Of a stretch of 64,000 bases of DNA, positions 9,410 through 18,970 are shown piece by piece. The translations under genes were made by a program, and so were the position numbers. How positions within the stretch are numbered: position 1 is the first letter of the stretch; every line of letters begins with the position of its first letter. The stretch is from an uncultured Acetatifactor sp. Lineage in GTDB: Bacteria; Bacillota; Clostridia; Lachnospirales; Lachnospiraceae. The stretch is from positions 186,001-250,000 of the forward strand of contig CANQWM010000001.1 in NCBI GenBank assembly GCA_947627535.1. Reading direction: 5' to 3'. Below the pieces are notes generated by a model, which worked only from the letters and a program-made list of their open reading frames with translations, made no database searches and had not been told where the DNA came from.

Positions 9410-10945
9410 ATGAAATGTCCTAAATGCGGGGAGGAAATGGCGGAAGGCGCGCTGTACTGCGAGCATTGCGGAGAGGATATACATATTGTACCGGACTTTG
9501 AACCGGAGCTGGAGCAGAACATTCAGCAGATCATCAGCGGCATCATGGAAGAACTGGAGGATCCGCCCCAGGAGGGCAGGGAAGGGAAAGCGGCGGAGGA
9601 AAAGAAAACTCTGAAGCCGGATGCGCCGGAGAGCAGGAGGGATCTGAAACCGGAGACGGCGGAGGGAAGGAAAACGCAGAAGCCGGAAGCAGCGAAGAAA
9701 AAGCGGCGGAAATGGCCGGTATTTGCGATCCTTGCGGCGCTGCTTCTGGGAATTGGCGCAGGGGCGGGGGTGTGGCTGTTCCTGAACAGCTCCCTGAACT
9801 ATCAGATCGGGAAGGCGGAACAATGTGTGGCGTCCGGCGCTTACGACAAAGCGGTGCGTTACTATGAGAGGGCCCTTGAGCTGGATGAGGACAATATCGA
9901 ACTTCAGTTTGGACTGGCGGAGGTCTATTTCCTCAAAAACAACAAAATAGAATACGAATACCTGCTGCGGGAAATCGCAGGAAATGAGAAGGCGACCCTG
10001 GAACAGCTGGACAGGGCTTATGGAAAGCTCATTGCCATCTACCGCGCAAGAGGGGATTACGATACCATCAATCAGCTGATCCTGGGGAGCAACAATGAGC
10101 AGATGATCTCCATCTATCAGAATTACATTGCGAATCCACCGGAATTCAGCGTCATGGAAGGATATTACACCAATATCCAGCCGCTGAAGCTGACGGCCAT
10201 GGGATCCGGAAAGATTTATTATACGCTGGACGGCACCGAACCGGATGAAAACAGCATCCCCTACACGATGCCCATTATCCTTGAGAAGGGCAGATATGTG
10301 GTAAAGGCGGTGTTCGTGAATGACAACGGCATCTGCAGCGACGTTGTGAGCAAGGAGTATTTTATCGACAATGACGATATCCCGGCGCCGGAGATCAGCG
10401 TTGTCAGCGGCGAGTATTACGCGCCTGTGTCCATAGAGGTCATGGATCTGGACGAGGACGAAGAAATCTATTATACCACGGACGGAACAACGCCGACTTA
10501 TTCCTCTAACCGGTATACAGGCCCCATTCCAATGCCCATCGGAACTTCAAGGTTCATGTTCGCAAAGATCGTGGACGGCGTTACGGGGGAGGTGGCGGAG
10601 CGCAATTATGTGCTTACGCTGAATACGGATATCACGCCGGCGATGGCGGTGGACCGTGTAAAGCAGTATGCCCGGGAAACCGGCAGGATACTGGATGACG
10701 GGGGACATTTTGACGACAGCGGCGCCATCTATATTTACGAGTTCTTGTATGCGGTGAATATCAACGACGCCGATTACTATATGCTAGCCGAGGTGCGGCG
10801 GGATCCTGACGGCTCCCAGATGAGAACCGGAAGCTTTTTTGCCGTGGATATCTACGATGGCACGCTGTATCGCCAGCAGTACGATGAGGGTGGCCGGTCC
10901 GTCCTGACAGCCATAGACGAGGAGACGGAAATGCCGGCGCAATAA
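9410..10945 (+). CDS. zinc-ribbon membrane protein with TPR-like region and chitobiase-type C-terminal repeats
   Basis: 511 aa. Residues 3-23 form a zinc ribbon (CPKCGEEM and YCEHCGE), followed by an acidic then a basic repetitive linker. One membrane helix lies near 105-125. A TPR-like region (AYDKAVRYYERALELDEDN) spans about 140-220. Two repeats of the CHB_HEX_C type follow (IYYTLDGTEPDENS and IYYTTDGTTPTYSS). The topology suggests a cytoplasmic zinc ribbon and extracellular sugar- or peptide-binding-like repeats. The architecture recurs in Lachnospiraceae genomes, but I know of no assigned function. Confidence 0.8.
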   Translation: MKCPKCGEEMAEGALYCEHCGEDIHIVPDFEPELEQNIQQIISGIMEELEDPPQEGREGKAAEEKKTLKPDAPESRRDLKPETAEGRKTQKPEAAKKKRRKWPVFAILAALLLGIGAGAGVWLFLNSSLNYQIGKAEQCVASGAYDKAVRYYERALELDEDNIELQFGLAEVYFLKNNKIEYEYLLREIAGNEKATLEQLDRAYGKLIAIYRARGDYDTINQLILGSNNEQMISIYQNYIANPPEFSVMEGYYTNIQPLKLTAMGSGKIYYTLDGTEPDENSIPYTMPIILEKGRYVVKAVFVNDNGICSDVVSKEYFIDNDDIPAPEISVVSGEYYAPVSIEVMDLDEDEEIYYTTDGTTPTYSSNRYTGPIPMPIGTSRFMFAKIVDGVTGEVAERNYVLTLNTDITPAMAVDRVKQYARETGRILDDGGHFDDSGAIYIYEFLYAVNINDADYYMLAEVRRDPDGSQMRTGSFFAVDIYDGTLYRQQYDEGGRSVLTAIDEETEMPAQ

Positions 10946-10950
10946 GGCGG

Positions 10951-11048
10951 CAGCGCCGGAAAATAAAGAAGACCAAAAAACGATGCAATGGAACAACAGC
11001 GCCGGAAAACCCAAGACCGGTGAAATGAAGCAACAGCGCCGGAAAACC
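10951..11048 (+). repeat. three direct copies of a 13-bp sequence before nfnA
   Basis: CAGCGCCGGAAAA occurs at 10951-10963, 10997-11009 and 11034-11046. The last two copies extend to an 18-bp identity (10994-11011 and 11031-11048). The third copy ends just before the AAGGAGG ribosome site of nfnA. Confidence 0.8.
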
Positions 11049-11064
11049 GGCGGAAGGAGGAAAT

Positions 11065-11943
11065 ATGTATCGCATTGTAAAAAGAAAACAGCTCACCACA
11101 AACATTTATCTGATGGATGTGGAGGCAAAGAGGGTTGCAGCTTCCTGTCAGCCGGGGCAGTTTGTGATTGTCAGAGCGGATGAGAAGGGCGAGAGGATCC
11201 CGCTTACCATCTGTGATTACGACAGGCAGAAGGGGACCGTCACCATCGTGTTCCAGTGCGTGGGCGCCGCTACCCAGATGATGGCACAGCTGCAGGAGGG
11301 GGATAGCTTCCACGATTTTGTAGGGCCTCTGGGCCGGCCTTCTGAGCTGGTGAACGAGTCTTTGGAGGAACTTGGAAAGAAACGGATCCTGTTTGTGGCA
11401 GGCGGCGTGGGCGCGGCTCCCGTTTATCCGCAGGTGAAATGGCTGCACGAGAGAGGCGTAGCCGCGGATGTGATCGTGGGAAGCAAGACGAAGGATCTTT
11501 TGATCCTGGAAAAGGAGATGGCGTCTGTGGCGGGAAACCTGTATATCACCACCGACGACGGTTCCTATGGCAGAAGCGGTATGGTGACCCAGACGTTAAA
11601 GGATCTGGTGGCGGAAGGGAAACAGTATGATCTCTGTATTGCCATCGGACCCATGATCATGATGAAATTCATGTGCCTTCTGACAAAGGAGCTTGGGATT
11701 CCCACTGTAGTCAGCTTAAATCCCATCATGGTGGACGGCACGGGGATGTGCGGCGCCTGCCGCGTGACGGTGGGCGGCGAGGTGAAATTTGCCTGTGTGG
11801 ACGGGCCTGAGTTTGACGGGCATCTGGTAAATTTTGACGAAGCCATGAGGCGCCAGCTGATTTATAAGACCGAGGAGGGGAGAGCCATGCTGAAACTGAC
11901 AGAGGGCGATACCCATCACGGCGGATGCGGACAGTGCGGTTGA
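11065..11943 (+). CDS. nfnA: NADH-dependent reduced ferredoxin:NADP+ oxidoreductase, small subunit
   Basis: 292-aa FAD/[2Fe-2S] protein of the dihydroorotate-dehydrogenase electron-transfer (PyrK-like) family. The FAD-binding barrel covers about 1-95 and the NAD-binding domain starts at FVAGGVGAAPVYPQ. The C-terminal cluster site is DGTGMCGACRVTVGG with a further Cys in KFACVDGPEF. The following gene encodes the large subunit, and this order matches NfnA-NfnB. The complex balances NADH, NADPH and ferredoxin by flavin-based electron bifurcation in anaerobes. A sulfide dehydrogenase or glutamate-synthase electron-transfer role is the alternative. Confidence 0.88.
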   Translation: MYRIVKRKQLTTNIYLMDVEAKRVAASCQPGQFVIVRADEKGERIPLTICDYDRQKGTVTIVFQCVGAATQMMAQLQEGDSFHDFVGPLGRPSELVNESLEELGKKRILFVAGGVGAAPVYPQVKWLHERGVAADVIVGSKTKDLLILEKEMASVAGNLYITTDDGSYGRSGMVTQTLKDLVAEGKQYDLCIAIGPMIMMKFMCLLTKELGIPTVVSLNPIMVDGTGMCGACRVTVGGEVKFACVDGPEFDGHLVNFDEAMRRQLIYKTEEGRAMLKLTEGDTHHGGCGQCG

Positions 11944-11981
11944 CAGAGTGTAGAAAACACAGAAAGGTATGGTTATTTAAG

Positions 11982-13367
11982 ATGGATGTTTTGAAAAAAG
12001 TGCCTGTCAGGGAGCAGGATGCAAAGGAAAGAGCGGCCAATTTCGAGGAGGTCTGCCTTGGGTATAACGAAGCGGAGGCCAGGGAAGAGGCTTCCAGATG
12101 TATCAATTGTAAGAACGCACAGTGTATCAAGGGATGTCCTGTGGCGATCAATATTCCCGGCTTTATCGAGAAGGTAAAGGAGGGCGATATCGAGCAGGCC
12201 TACCGGATCATCAGCGAGTCCAGCGCCCTGCCTGCCGTCTGCGGCCGTGTATGCCCTCAGGAGAGCCAGTGCGAGGGAAAATGTATCCGCGGAATCAAGG
12301 GGGACCCTATCTCCATCGGAAAGCTGGAGCGCTTTGTGGCCGACTGGGCAAGGGAAAACGGCCTGAAGCCCACAGGCGCGGCGGAGAAAAAGGGAAAGAA
12401 GGTGGCTGTCATCGGCTCGGGCCCTGCGGGACTGACCTGCGCGGGAGATCTTGCCCGGATGGGTTATGACGTGACCATCTTTGAGGCGCTCCACGAGCCC
12501 GGCGGGGTTCTTGTCTATGGGATCCCGGAGTTTCGTCTTCCGAAGCAGGCCGTGGTGGCAAAGGAGATCGAGAACGTCAAAGCGCTTGGCGTAAAGATCG
12601 AGACCAATGTAGTCATCGGAAAATCCGTCACCATTGACCAGCTGATCTCGGAGGAGGGATTCGACGCGGTATTCATCGGCTCGGGAGCGGGTCTTCCGAA
12701 GTTCATGGGGATACCTGGAGAGAACGCGAACGGCGTGTTCTCCGCAAACGAATACCTGACCAGAAGCAACCTGATGAAGGCCTTTGACGAAAATTCCAAC
12801 ACACCCATCATGCACAGCAAAAAAGTGGCCGTGGTGGGCGGCGGAAACGTGGCTATGGATGCGGCGAGAACCGCGCTGCGTCTGGGGGCGGAGGTGCATA
12901 TCGTGTACCGCCGCAGCGAGGAGGAGCTTCCCGCCAGAGTGGAGGAGGTTCATCACGCGAAAGAGGAGGGCATCATTTTTGATCTGCTCACCAATCCCAC
13001 AGAGATCCTCTGCGACGAAAAGGGCTGGGTCACCGGCATGAAGTGTATCCGCATGGAGCTGGGGGAGCCTGACGCGTCAGGCAGAAGACGGCCTGTGGAG
13101 ATTCCGGGCTCCGAGTTTGTCATGGAGCTTGATACCGTCATCATGTCCCTGGGCACTTCCCCCAATCCGCTGATCTCTTCCACAACGGAGGGGCTTGAGA
13201 CAAACAAGTGGAAATGCATTGTGGCCGACGAGGAAAGCGGCCGGACCACCAAGGAGGGCGTCTATGCCGGAGGCGACGCCGTCACCGGCGCTGCCACGGT
13301 CATTCTGGCCATGGGTGCAGGCAAGGCAGCGGCGAAAGGGATAGATGAATACCTGACAAATACCTGA
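11982..13367 (+). CDS. nfnB: NADPH-dependent glutamate-synthase-like subunit (NfnB)
   Basis: 461 aa. The N-terminal Fe-S domain has RCINCKNAQCIKGCPV and VCGRVCPQESQCEGKC. Two dinucleotide folds follow: FAD at VAVIGSGPAGLTCAGDLA and NADPH at VAVVGGGNVAMDAARTALRL. The length and cluster pattern fit the large subunit of Nfn, a homologue of the small chain of glutamate synthase; no GltB large chain is encoded nearby, which favours Nfn. The frame is open from 11925, but the ATG at 11982 begins the conserved MDVLKKVPVREQD and avoids overlap with nfnA. Confidence 0.9.
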   Translation: MDVLKKVPVREQDAKERAANFEEVCLGYNEAEAREEASRCINCKNAQCIKGCPVAINIPGFIEKVKEGDIEQAYRIISESSALPAVCGRVCPQESQCEGKCIRGIKGDPISIGKLERFVADWARENGLKPTGAAEKKGKKVAVIGSGPAGLTCAGDLARMGYDVTIFEALHEPGGVLVYGIPEFRLPKQAVVAKEIENVKALGVKIETNVVIGKSVTIDQLISEEGFDAVFIGSGAGLPKFMGIPGENANGVFSANEYLTRSNLMKAFDENSNTPIMHSKKVAVVGGGNVAMDAARTALRLGAEVHIVYRRSEEELPARVEEVHHAKEEGIIFDLLTNPTEILCDEKGWVTGMKCIRMELGEPDASGRRRPVEIPGSEFVMELDTVIMSLGTSPNPLISSTTEGLETNKWKCIVADEESGRTTKEGVYAGGDAVTGAATVILAMGAGKAAAKGIDEYLTNT

Positions 13368-13381
13368 AAGGAAGGTAGGAA

Positions 13382-13690
13382 ATGGTAAAGCATATTGTTC
13401 TGTGGAATTTCAGGGAAGACATGACGGATGAGGAAAAGCGGGAAGCCGGAGAAAAAATGAGATCGCTTCTGGAGCCGATCCGGGAGAAAGTGCCGGGGAC
13501 GGTGGAGATACAGGTGGTACTCAACGAACTGGACTCCAGCAACCGGGATGTGGCGCTGTTGTCTGTCTTTGAGACCGTGGAGGCGCTGCAGGCGTATCAG
13601 ACGCACCCCGACCATGTGGCGGCAAAAGAATATATCGGGTCCGTCACCTGTAACAGAACCTGTATGGATTACGAATATTGCGTATCATGA
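13382..13690 (+). CDS. Dabb-family (stress-responsive alpha/beta barrel) protein
   Basis: 102 aa with the Dabb signature: MVKHIVLWNF at the start, a central VALLSVFET strand, and YQTHPDHVAAKEYI near the end. Dabb proteins form small dimeric barrels, and most have no known substrate. The stop codon overlaps the rlmH start by 4 bp (ATGA), so the two are probably translated in series. AAGGAAGGTAGGAA lies before the ATG. Confidence 0.88.
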   Translation: MVKHIVLWNFREDMTDEEKREAGEKMRSLLEPIREKVPGTVEIQVVLNELDSSNRDVALLSVFETVEALQAYQTHPDHVAAKEYIGSVTCNRTCMDYEYCVS

Positions 13691-14166
13691 AGATCACCAT
13701 CGTCTGCGTGGGCAAAATGAAGGAAACGTATTACCGGGACGCGGTGGAGGAATACCGGAAGCGCCTGGGAAGATACTGTACGCTGGAGATCATTGAGGTC
13801 GCGGATGAGAGTACGCCGGAGGACGCATCCCCCGGGGAAAAGGAGAGGATTCTCCGAAAGGAGGGGACGCGGATTCTGGAGAGGCTCCGGGAGGGCGCGT
13901 TTGTGTGTACCCTTGAGATCGGGGGCAGGAAATTTTCTTCCGAGGGGCTTGCCCAGTGGATGCGGCAGCTTACGGTGCGGGGAACCAGCCATATAACGTT
14001 TGTGATCGGCGGTTCCCTGGGGCTGCATGCGTCCGTGCGGGACAGGGCCGACCTTGCGCTGAGCTTTTCGGACATGACCTTTCCCCATCAGCTCATGCGG
14101 GTGATCCTCTGCGAGCAGGTATACAGAGCGTTCCGGATCATAAACAACGAGCCGTATCACAAATAA
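13687..14166 (+). CDS. rlmH: 23S rRNA (pseudouridine1915-N3)-methyltransferase RlmH
   Basis: A SPOUT-class enzyme that methylates pseudouridine 1915 in helix 69 of 23S rRNA. The ATG at 13687 gives 159 aa, exactly the usual length; the TTG at 13678 is not needed. Conserved blocks are MKITIVCVGK, FVIGGSLGLH and the C-terminal SFSDMTFPHQLMRVILCEQVYRA region that forms the trefoil knot and binds AdoMet. Starts inside the Dabb gene. Confidence 0.96.
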   Translation: MKITIVCVGKMKETYYRDAVEEYRKRLGRYCTLEIIEVADESTPEDASPGEKERILRKEGTRILERLREGAFVCTLEIGGRKFSSEGLAQWMRQLTVRGTSHITFVIGGSLGLHASVRDRADLALSFSDMTFPHQLMRVILCEQVYRAFRIINNEPYHK

Positions 14167-14194
14167 CGTTCCATCAGGATAAAGGGAAACCACT

Positions 14195-15295
14195 ATGAAA
14201 ATCATTCATTGCGCGGACCTTCATCTGGATTCCAAAATGACATCCAACCTGACAAAGGAAAAGGCAAGGGAGAGAAAAGCGGAGCTGTTAAACACGTTTG
14301 ACAGGATGCTCCGCTATGCGGTCAGAAACCAGGTCGAGGCCATTATCATCGCGGGGGATCTTTTTGACACGAAAACGGTTTCCGCGTCTGCCAGGAATGC
14401 GGTGCGGGATGGGATCGTGAACCATCCGGGCATCCAATTTTTTTATTTGAAGGGAAATCACGACGCGGAAAGCTTTCTTGACAGTCTGGAGGAGATGCCG
14501 GACAACCTGAAGCTGTTCGGAGAAGCATGGACAACCTATACCCTGGCGGACGGCAGGATCGCGGTGACAGGCGTGGAGCTGAACCGTGAGAATGCCGGGA
14601 GCATCTGGACTGACCTGACATTGGACAGGGACCGGTTTAACATCGTGGTGCTGCACGGGCAGGAATCCGAGAGCGAACCGTCGGATGGCGCCGAGTACAT
14701 CAACATGAGAAAACTGAAGAACAGAGGGATCGACTACCTGGCGCTGGGACATGTACATGCCTATCGTCTGGAACAGCTGGACGGAAGGGGGAAATACTGT
14801 TATCCCGGGTGCCTGGAGGGAAGGGGATTCGACGAATGCGGCCGGCATGGGTTCGTGCTGCTGGACATTGATCCCGGGACGGGGCTTTTTGGCCAGGAAT
14901 TTGTAGAGGCGGCATGCAGGACGCTCTACACCCTTGCGGTGGACGTGGCGGGCTGCATGACGACTTATGAGATCTCGGAGAGGATCCGCGCCTGCCTTGA
15001 CCGCGCGGCAATCCCCCACGACAGTCTGCTCAAGCTGGTGCTGACGGGAGAGGTGGATGTGGAGTGTGAGAAAAATTCGGAATACCTGGTGAAAAAGTTT
15101 GAGCCGGAGTATTATTTCCTGAAGATTTCCGACGAAACCACCCTGAAGGTCGACTATGGCGCTTTCGCGCTGGATGAGTCGCTGAAGGGGGAGTTTATCC
15201 GTCTTGTGGAAGGCGCCGGGGAGCTGGAACCGCAGCAGAAAGCCGACGTGATCCGCTGCGGGCTGCGGGCTCTGGCCGGCGAAGAGCCGGACTGA
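14195..15295 (+). CDS. metallophosphoesterase, SbcD/YhaO-like DNA exonuclease subunit
   Basis: 366 aa. The five metallophosphoesterase motifs are present in order: CADLHLDS, AGDLFD, LKGNHD, LHGQ and LGHVHAYR. The C-terminal part is the cap domain of the SbcD/Mre11 family. The partner ATPase gene starts 16 bp downstream. The pair resembles Bacillus YhaO-YhaN more than SbcD-SbcC, because the partner has internal membrane helices. A role in double-strand-break processing is inferred from the family. Confidence 0.85.
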   Translation: MKIIHCADLHLDSKMTSNLTKEKARERKAELLNTFDRMLRYAVRNQVEAIIIAGDLFDTKTVSASARNAVRDGIVNHPGIQFFYLKGNHDAESFLDSLEEMPDNLKLFGEAWTTYTLADGRIAVTGVELNRENAGSIWTDLTLDRDRFNIVVLHGQESESEPSDGAEYINMRKLKNRGIDYLALGHVHAYRLEQLDGRGKYCYPGCLEGRGFDECGRHGFVLLDIDPGTGLFGQEFVEAACRTLYTLAVDVAGCMTTYEISERIRACLDRAAIPHDSLLKLVLTGEVDVECEKNSEYLVKKFEPEYYFLKISDETTLKVDYGAFALDESLKGEFIRLVEGAGELEPQQKADVIRCGLRALAGEEPD

Positions 15296-15311
15296 TGAAA
15301 GGTGGCTTGAT

Positions 15312-18029
15312 ATGCGTCTTCTGGGCTGTCACATAGAAAATTTCGGAAAACTGAAGGATTTTACGCTTTCCTTTGAGGACGGCTGTAATGTGGTCTGCCG
15401 GGAAAACGGCTGGGGGAAAAGTACGCTGGCCGCCTTTATCAAGGTGATGCTGTATGGCTTTGAGGAGGAAAAGGCCAGAGACGACCTGAAAAACGAGAGG
15501 AAGCGTTACCGCCCCTGGCAGGGAGGGGTATACGGAGGACGGCTGGAATTTGAGGCGGCGGGAGAGCGTTATGTGCTGACGAGGACCTTTGGAACGAAGG
15601 AGAAGGAGGACAGCTTCAGCCTGAGGAAAAAGGATACGAATCTGGAGTGCCGGGATTTCTCCCAAGCGGTGGGGGAGGAACTGTTTTCTCTGGACCGCGC
15701 TTCCTTCTGCAGGACGGTGTTTGTCTCCCAGAACGACTGTGAGACCGCGTCCACCGACGCCATAAACGCAAAGATCGGAAATCTTACCGATGCCACGGAT
15801 GACATGAATCATTATGAGGATGTGAATCAGCGCTTTTTAAGCCTGCTGAACCAGATGAGTCCTGCAAGAAAGACGGGCTCCCTCTATAAAAGCAGGGATG
15901 AGATCAGCCGTCTGGAGGAAAAGGTCAGGGCGGGGCGCAGCGTGGATCAGGCGATAGAAAAGCTTTCTGAGAGCCTTCACGAGAAGAGAAGGGAGCAGAA
16001 TGCGCTGAAGGAAGAACAGGCTCTGCTCACAAAAAAGCAGCAGGCCATCGCGGCATACAAAGATATCCAGGTAAAACGGGAACAGTATAAGAGCCTTTGT
16101 CAGGAGTTTCAGGAACGGAAGGAACAGGCAGGGGCACAGCGCGCTTACTTCCCGGCAGGGGTTCCCGAAAAGAGAAGGCTGGAGGAGGCCGCCGCGCGCA
16201 GTACGAGGCTTTCCGCGGCAAAAGAAACGGTTCAGATCTATGACATGTCGGAAGAGGAAATCCGGCGGGAAAGTTATCTTTCGGAGCTGTTTGGGGAGGA
16301 CTGTCCCGACCAGGAAACTCTTAAGCTGCAGGAGGAACGCCTGGACAGTATGCAGGAGCTTCGGGTTATGCTTGCCGGAAACCGGCTGTCCCAGGAGGAG
16401 AGGGAAAGACTTGATGACTGCAGGAGCCGGTTCGCCCAGGGGGTGCCGGAGCTGTGGGAATTTGAGCGCGTGATATCCGACTGGAACGAATGTGTGGAGC
16501 GCAGGAATGTGCTGGCCCAGAAAAAGCTTACCTATGAGGCGCTGCAGCAGATCTCCCGTGCCGGATCCACAAGGGAGGGAAGCCGCCGCGGGCGCGGAAC
16601 CGGGAGAAAGGCAATCGGCTCTGTATGTCTTGCCGTGGGCCTTCTTTTGCTTGCCTACGGCGTTTTCCATGCGCTGGCCGGAAAGAATCCTCCGGCGCTG
16701 GCGGCGATAACGGCAGCGGCGGGCTTCGCCGTGCTGCTCATGGGCGGAGCGCTGTTCCTGCGGGGCAGAGGGACGGGCGTAAAGGACGTATCCCGGGATC
16801 CGGAAGCGGCAGGCGACGGCAGTCTGGAACAGATGGGACGGCAGATCGCGGAGGACGAGGCGTTTATAGAGCGTGCAGGAAGTGAGACAAAGAGGTTCCT
16901 GGAGCGTTACGGGACGGCCTGGGAGAGGGAGTCGGAGATTCTGGACTGTCTTTACGGCCTGAAGGCCGCTGTGCGGGAATATATTACGCTTGCAAAGCGG
17001 GAGGAAGCTTCCGCCCAAAGCCGGCAGGAGGAACAGTACCGGGAACTGGCGGGAGAAGTGAAGGCGTTTCTGGAAAAATATTTTCCTGAGGAAGAACTGG
17101 ACGAAAGCGCTTTCGGCTCAAAGCTGGCCTGGCTGAAGGAAGCCGCAGGCGAATATGCGGCGCTCAAAAAGAAAAGGGGGAATCTGTCTTCCGCCCGGGA
17201 AACCTGCCGCCAGCTTAACGAGTGGCTGGAGGCATTCCTGGGGGAGCTTTCCATGACACCGGAACCGGATCTGCAGGCACAGCTTATGGGGATCAGAAGC
17301 CATCTGCAGAGCTTCGAGGACAGCCTGCGGGAGCTTAAGGCCGCGGAAGAACGGAAGGAGGCCTTTGAAGCGGCGGAAGACATAGAGGAGCTTCTGCGGT
17401 ATGAGCCTGCGGAGAATACACAGGCGCTGCAGGAGGTCACGGGACGGCTGGAGGAGATTGCGGGGCGGCTGGAACAGCTCTGCGAATACATGGCGGATGA
17501 CAGCCGGCGGCTTGACGAGCTGCGCGCCGAGAGTGACCAGACGGCGGAGGAGGCGGAGCGGCTTTCCGCACTTCAGGAATCCTATGAACGGGACTGCAGA
17601 AAGTATGAGCTGATTAAGACCACGAGGGACTATCTGGAGCGGGCAAAGATTTCCCTGACCGCCAGATATACGGAGCCTGTCAGGACAGGTCTTGTGAAGT
17701 ATTATGGAGTCCTGGCGGGAGAGGACGCAGGACGCATTCTGGTAGACGCAAACGCCGGCGTGACGGTGGACGAGCTGGGAATGCAGCGGCAGCCCCGCTT
17801 TTTCAGCGCGGGATATCGGGATATGATCGGCGTCTGTATGCGGATGGCGCTGGTAGATGCAATGTACCGTGAGGAAAAGCCTTTTGTAATCTTTGACGAT
17901 CCCTTTGCCAGCCTGGACGGTTCAAAGCTGGAGGGAGCTCTGAAGCTGCTGCGGCAGTTTGGCAGGGAGTATCAGATTCTGTATTTTACCTGCCATGAAA
18001 GCAGGGCGCTGAGGCCGGATTTTACATAA
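15312..18029 (+). CDS. SbcC/YhaN-like AAA ATPase with internal membrane helices
   Basis: 905 aa. Walker A (ENGWGKSTLAAF) is at about residues 34-45, the signature-side region is VFVSQNDCETAS, and Walker B is FVIFDDPFASLD near 868-879. Long coiled coils occupy the middle. Between them are two hydrophobic helices (about 435-478: SVCLAVGLLLLAYGV and AGFAVLLMGGALFL), so the coil apex is probably membrane-anchored, as in YhaN. No CxxC zinc hook is evident at the apex. Partner of the phosphoesterase just upstream. Confidence 0.85.
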   Translation: MRLLGCHIENFGKLKDFTLSFEDGCNVVCRENGWGKSTLAAFIKVMLYGFEEEKARDDLKNERKRYRPWQGGVYGGRLEFEAAGERYVLTRTFGTKEKEDSFSLRKKDTNLECRDFSQAVGEELFSLDRASFCRTVFVSQNDCETASTDAINAKIGNLTDATDDMNHYEDVNQRFLSLLNQMSPARKTGSLYKSRDEISRLEEKVRAGRSVDQAIEKLSESLHEKRREQNALKEEQALLTKKQQAIAAYKDIQVKREQYKSLCQEFQERKEQAGAQRAYFPAGVPEKRRLEEAAARSTRLSAAKETVQIYDMSEEEIRRESYLSELFGEDCPDQETLKLQEERLDSMQELRVMLAGNRLSQEERERLDDCRSRFAQGVPELWEFERVISDWNECVERRNVLAQKKLTYEALQQISRAGSTREGSRRGRGTGRKAIGSVCLAVGLLLLAYGVFHALAGKNPPALAAITAAAGFAVLLMGGALFLRGRGTGVKDVSRDPEAAGDGSLEQMGRQIAEDEAFIERAGSETKRFLERYGTAWERESEILDCLYGLKAAVREYITLAKREEASAQSRQEEQYRELAGEVKAFLEKYFPEEELDESAFGSKLAWLKEAAGEYAALKKKRGNLSSARETCRQLNEWLEAFLGELSMTPEPDLQAQLMGIRSHLQSFEDSLRELKAAEERKEAFEAAEDIEELLRYEPAENTQALQEVTGRLEEIAGRLEQLCEYMADDSRRLDELRAESDQTAEEAERLSALQESYERDCRKYELIKTTRDYLERAKISLTARYTEPVRTGLVKYYGVLAGEDAGRILVDANAGVTVDELGMQRQPRFFSAGYRDMIGVCMRMALVDAMYREEKPFVIFDDPFASLDGSKLEGALKLLRQFGREYQILYFTCHESRALRPDFT

Positions 18030-18106
18030 AAATGTGTGACTCGGGGAGTAAATGTCGGAATTATTGTTAATATTGCGTCACAGTTGCCGCGAAAAAGCGA
18101 AAAATG

Positions 18107-18135
18107 GAGACAAATTCGACAATTTGTGATAAAAT
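18107..18135 (+). promoter_or_regulatory. candidate promoter with an internal palindrome before the LytTR regulator
   Basis: GAGACA (18107-18112), 17 bp and TAAAAT (18130-18135). The spacer holds ACAAATT (18110-18116) and its complement AATTTGT (18121-18127) around a 4-nt centre, which could be an operator. 91 bp upstream of the regulator start. Confidence 0.35.
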
Positions 18136-18226
18136 GTCCATTGTTGGAACAGGATACGGATGTGACACGGAAACAGGAGTCTCTAATAGTTTTGACTGAT
18201 CATTGTTTGCGAGGAGATTCGACGGC

Positions 18227-18970
18227 ATGAAAATAGCAATCTGTGATAACAATGCGGTGGACAGACAGTACCTGCAGGCTTTGCTGCAGGAATACCCAAC
18301 CGAATCATACGACTGTGCGGAGACCCTGCTCTCCGATCTGGAGAGGGGGATCCGATACGATCTGTATCTGCTGGATATCTATCTGGATACCATGAACGGA
18401 ATAGAACTGGCAAAGAGGATGCGGGAACAGGACGCGGAAGCCGTGATCTGTTTTATTTCCTCCAGCGATGCCTTTTACCGGGAAGCCTATGATGTCTATG
18501 CGATCCAGTATCTTTTAAAGCCGGTAAAGCGGGAAACGCTGCTGGAACTGATCGAAAAGGTGGAAAACCGTCTGCCCAAGGCGGAGCCGGCCCTGCATTT
18601 TAAATGGCGGGGAAAGATCGGCAGTATCGCCTGCAGTAAGATTATGTTCGTGAGCAGCCAGGAGCATAAACTGTCCATTTACTGTACGGACGGCACTGTG
18701 CAGGAATGTATCGGAAAGATCAGCGGGCTGGCCAGCCAGATAGAGGACGGATCTCTGGTCAGGGTGCATCAGAGTTATCTTGTCAATATGAATTATGTGG
18801 ACTGTTTAAACGGCGGGGAGCTTCTTGTGGGACAGCACAGCATACCGGTCTCAAGACGCTACGCCGCGGAAGTGAAAAAGCAGTATCAGGAGCTGTTGTT
18901 TACGGAATCTGGAAGAACAGAGAAGGCGGCGTCGGATGACAAAAAAACAGAGAGCCCTGGAGATCATTGA
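18227..18970 (+). CDS. LytTR-family response regulator
   Basis: 247 aa. The receiver domain (about 1-120) has acidic DNNAVD near the start, the phosphorylation strand YDLYLLDIYLD and the switch Lys in YLLKPVKRET. The LytTR DNA-binding domain (about 140-235) includes SLVRVHQSYLVNMNYVD, a typical LytTR stretch. No histidine kinase gene is adjacent, so the sensor is elsewhere or absent. GAGGAG lies 10 bases before the ATG. The 3' end overlaps nth by 35 bp. Confidence 0.88.
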   Translation: MKIAICDNNAVDRQYLQALLQEYPTESYDCAETLLSDLERGIRYDLYLLDIYLDTMNGIELAKRMREQDAEAVICFISSSDAFYREAYDVYAIQYLLKPVKRETLLELIEKVENRLPKAEPALHFKWRGKIGSIACSKIMFVSSQEHKLSIYCTDGTVQECIGKISGLASQIEDGSLVRVHQSYLVNMNYVDCLNGGELLVGQHSIPVSRRYAAEVKKQYQELLFTESGRTEKAASDDKKTESPGDH

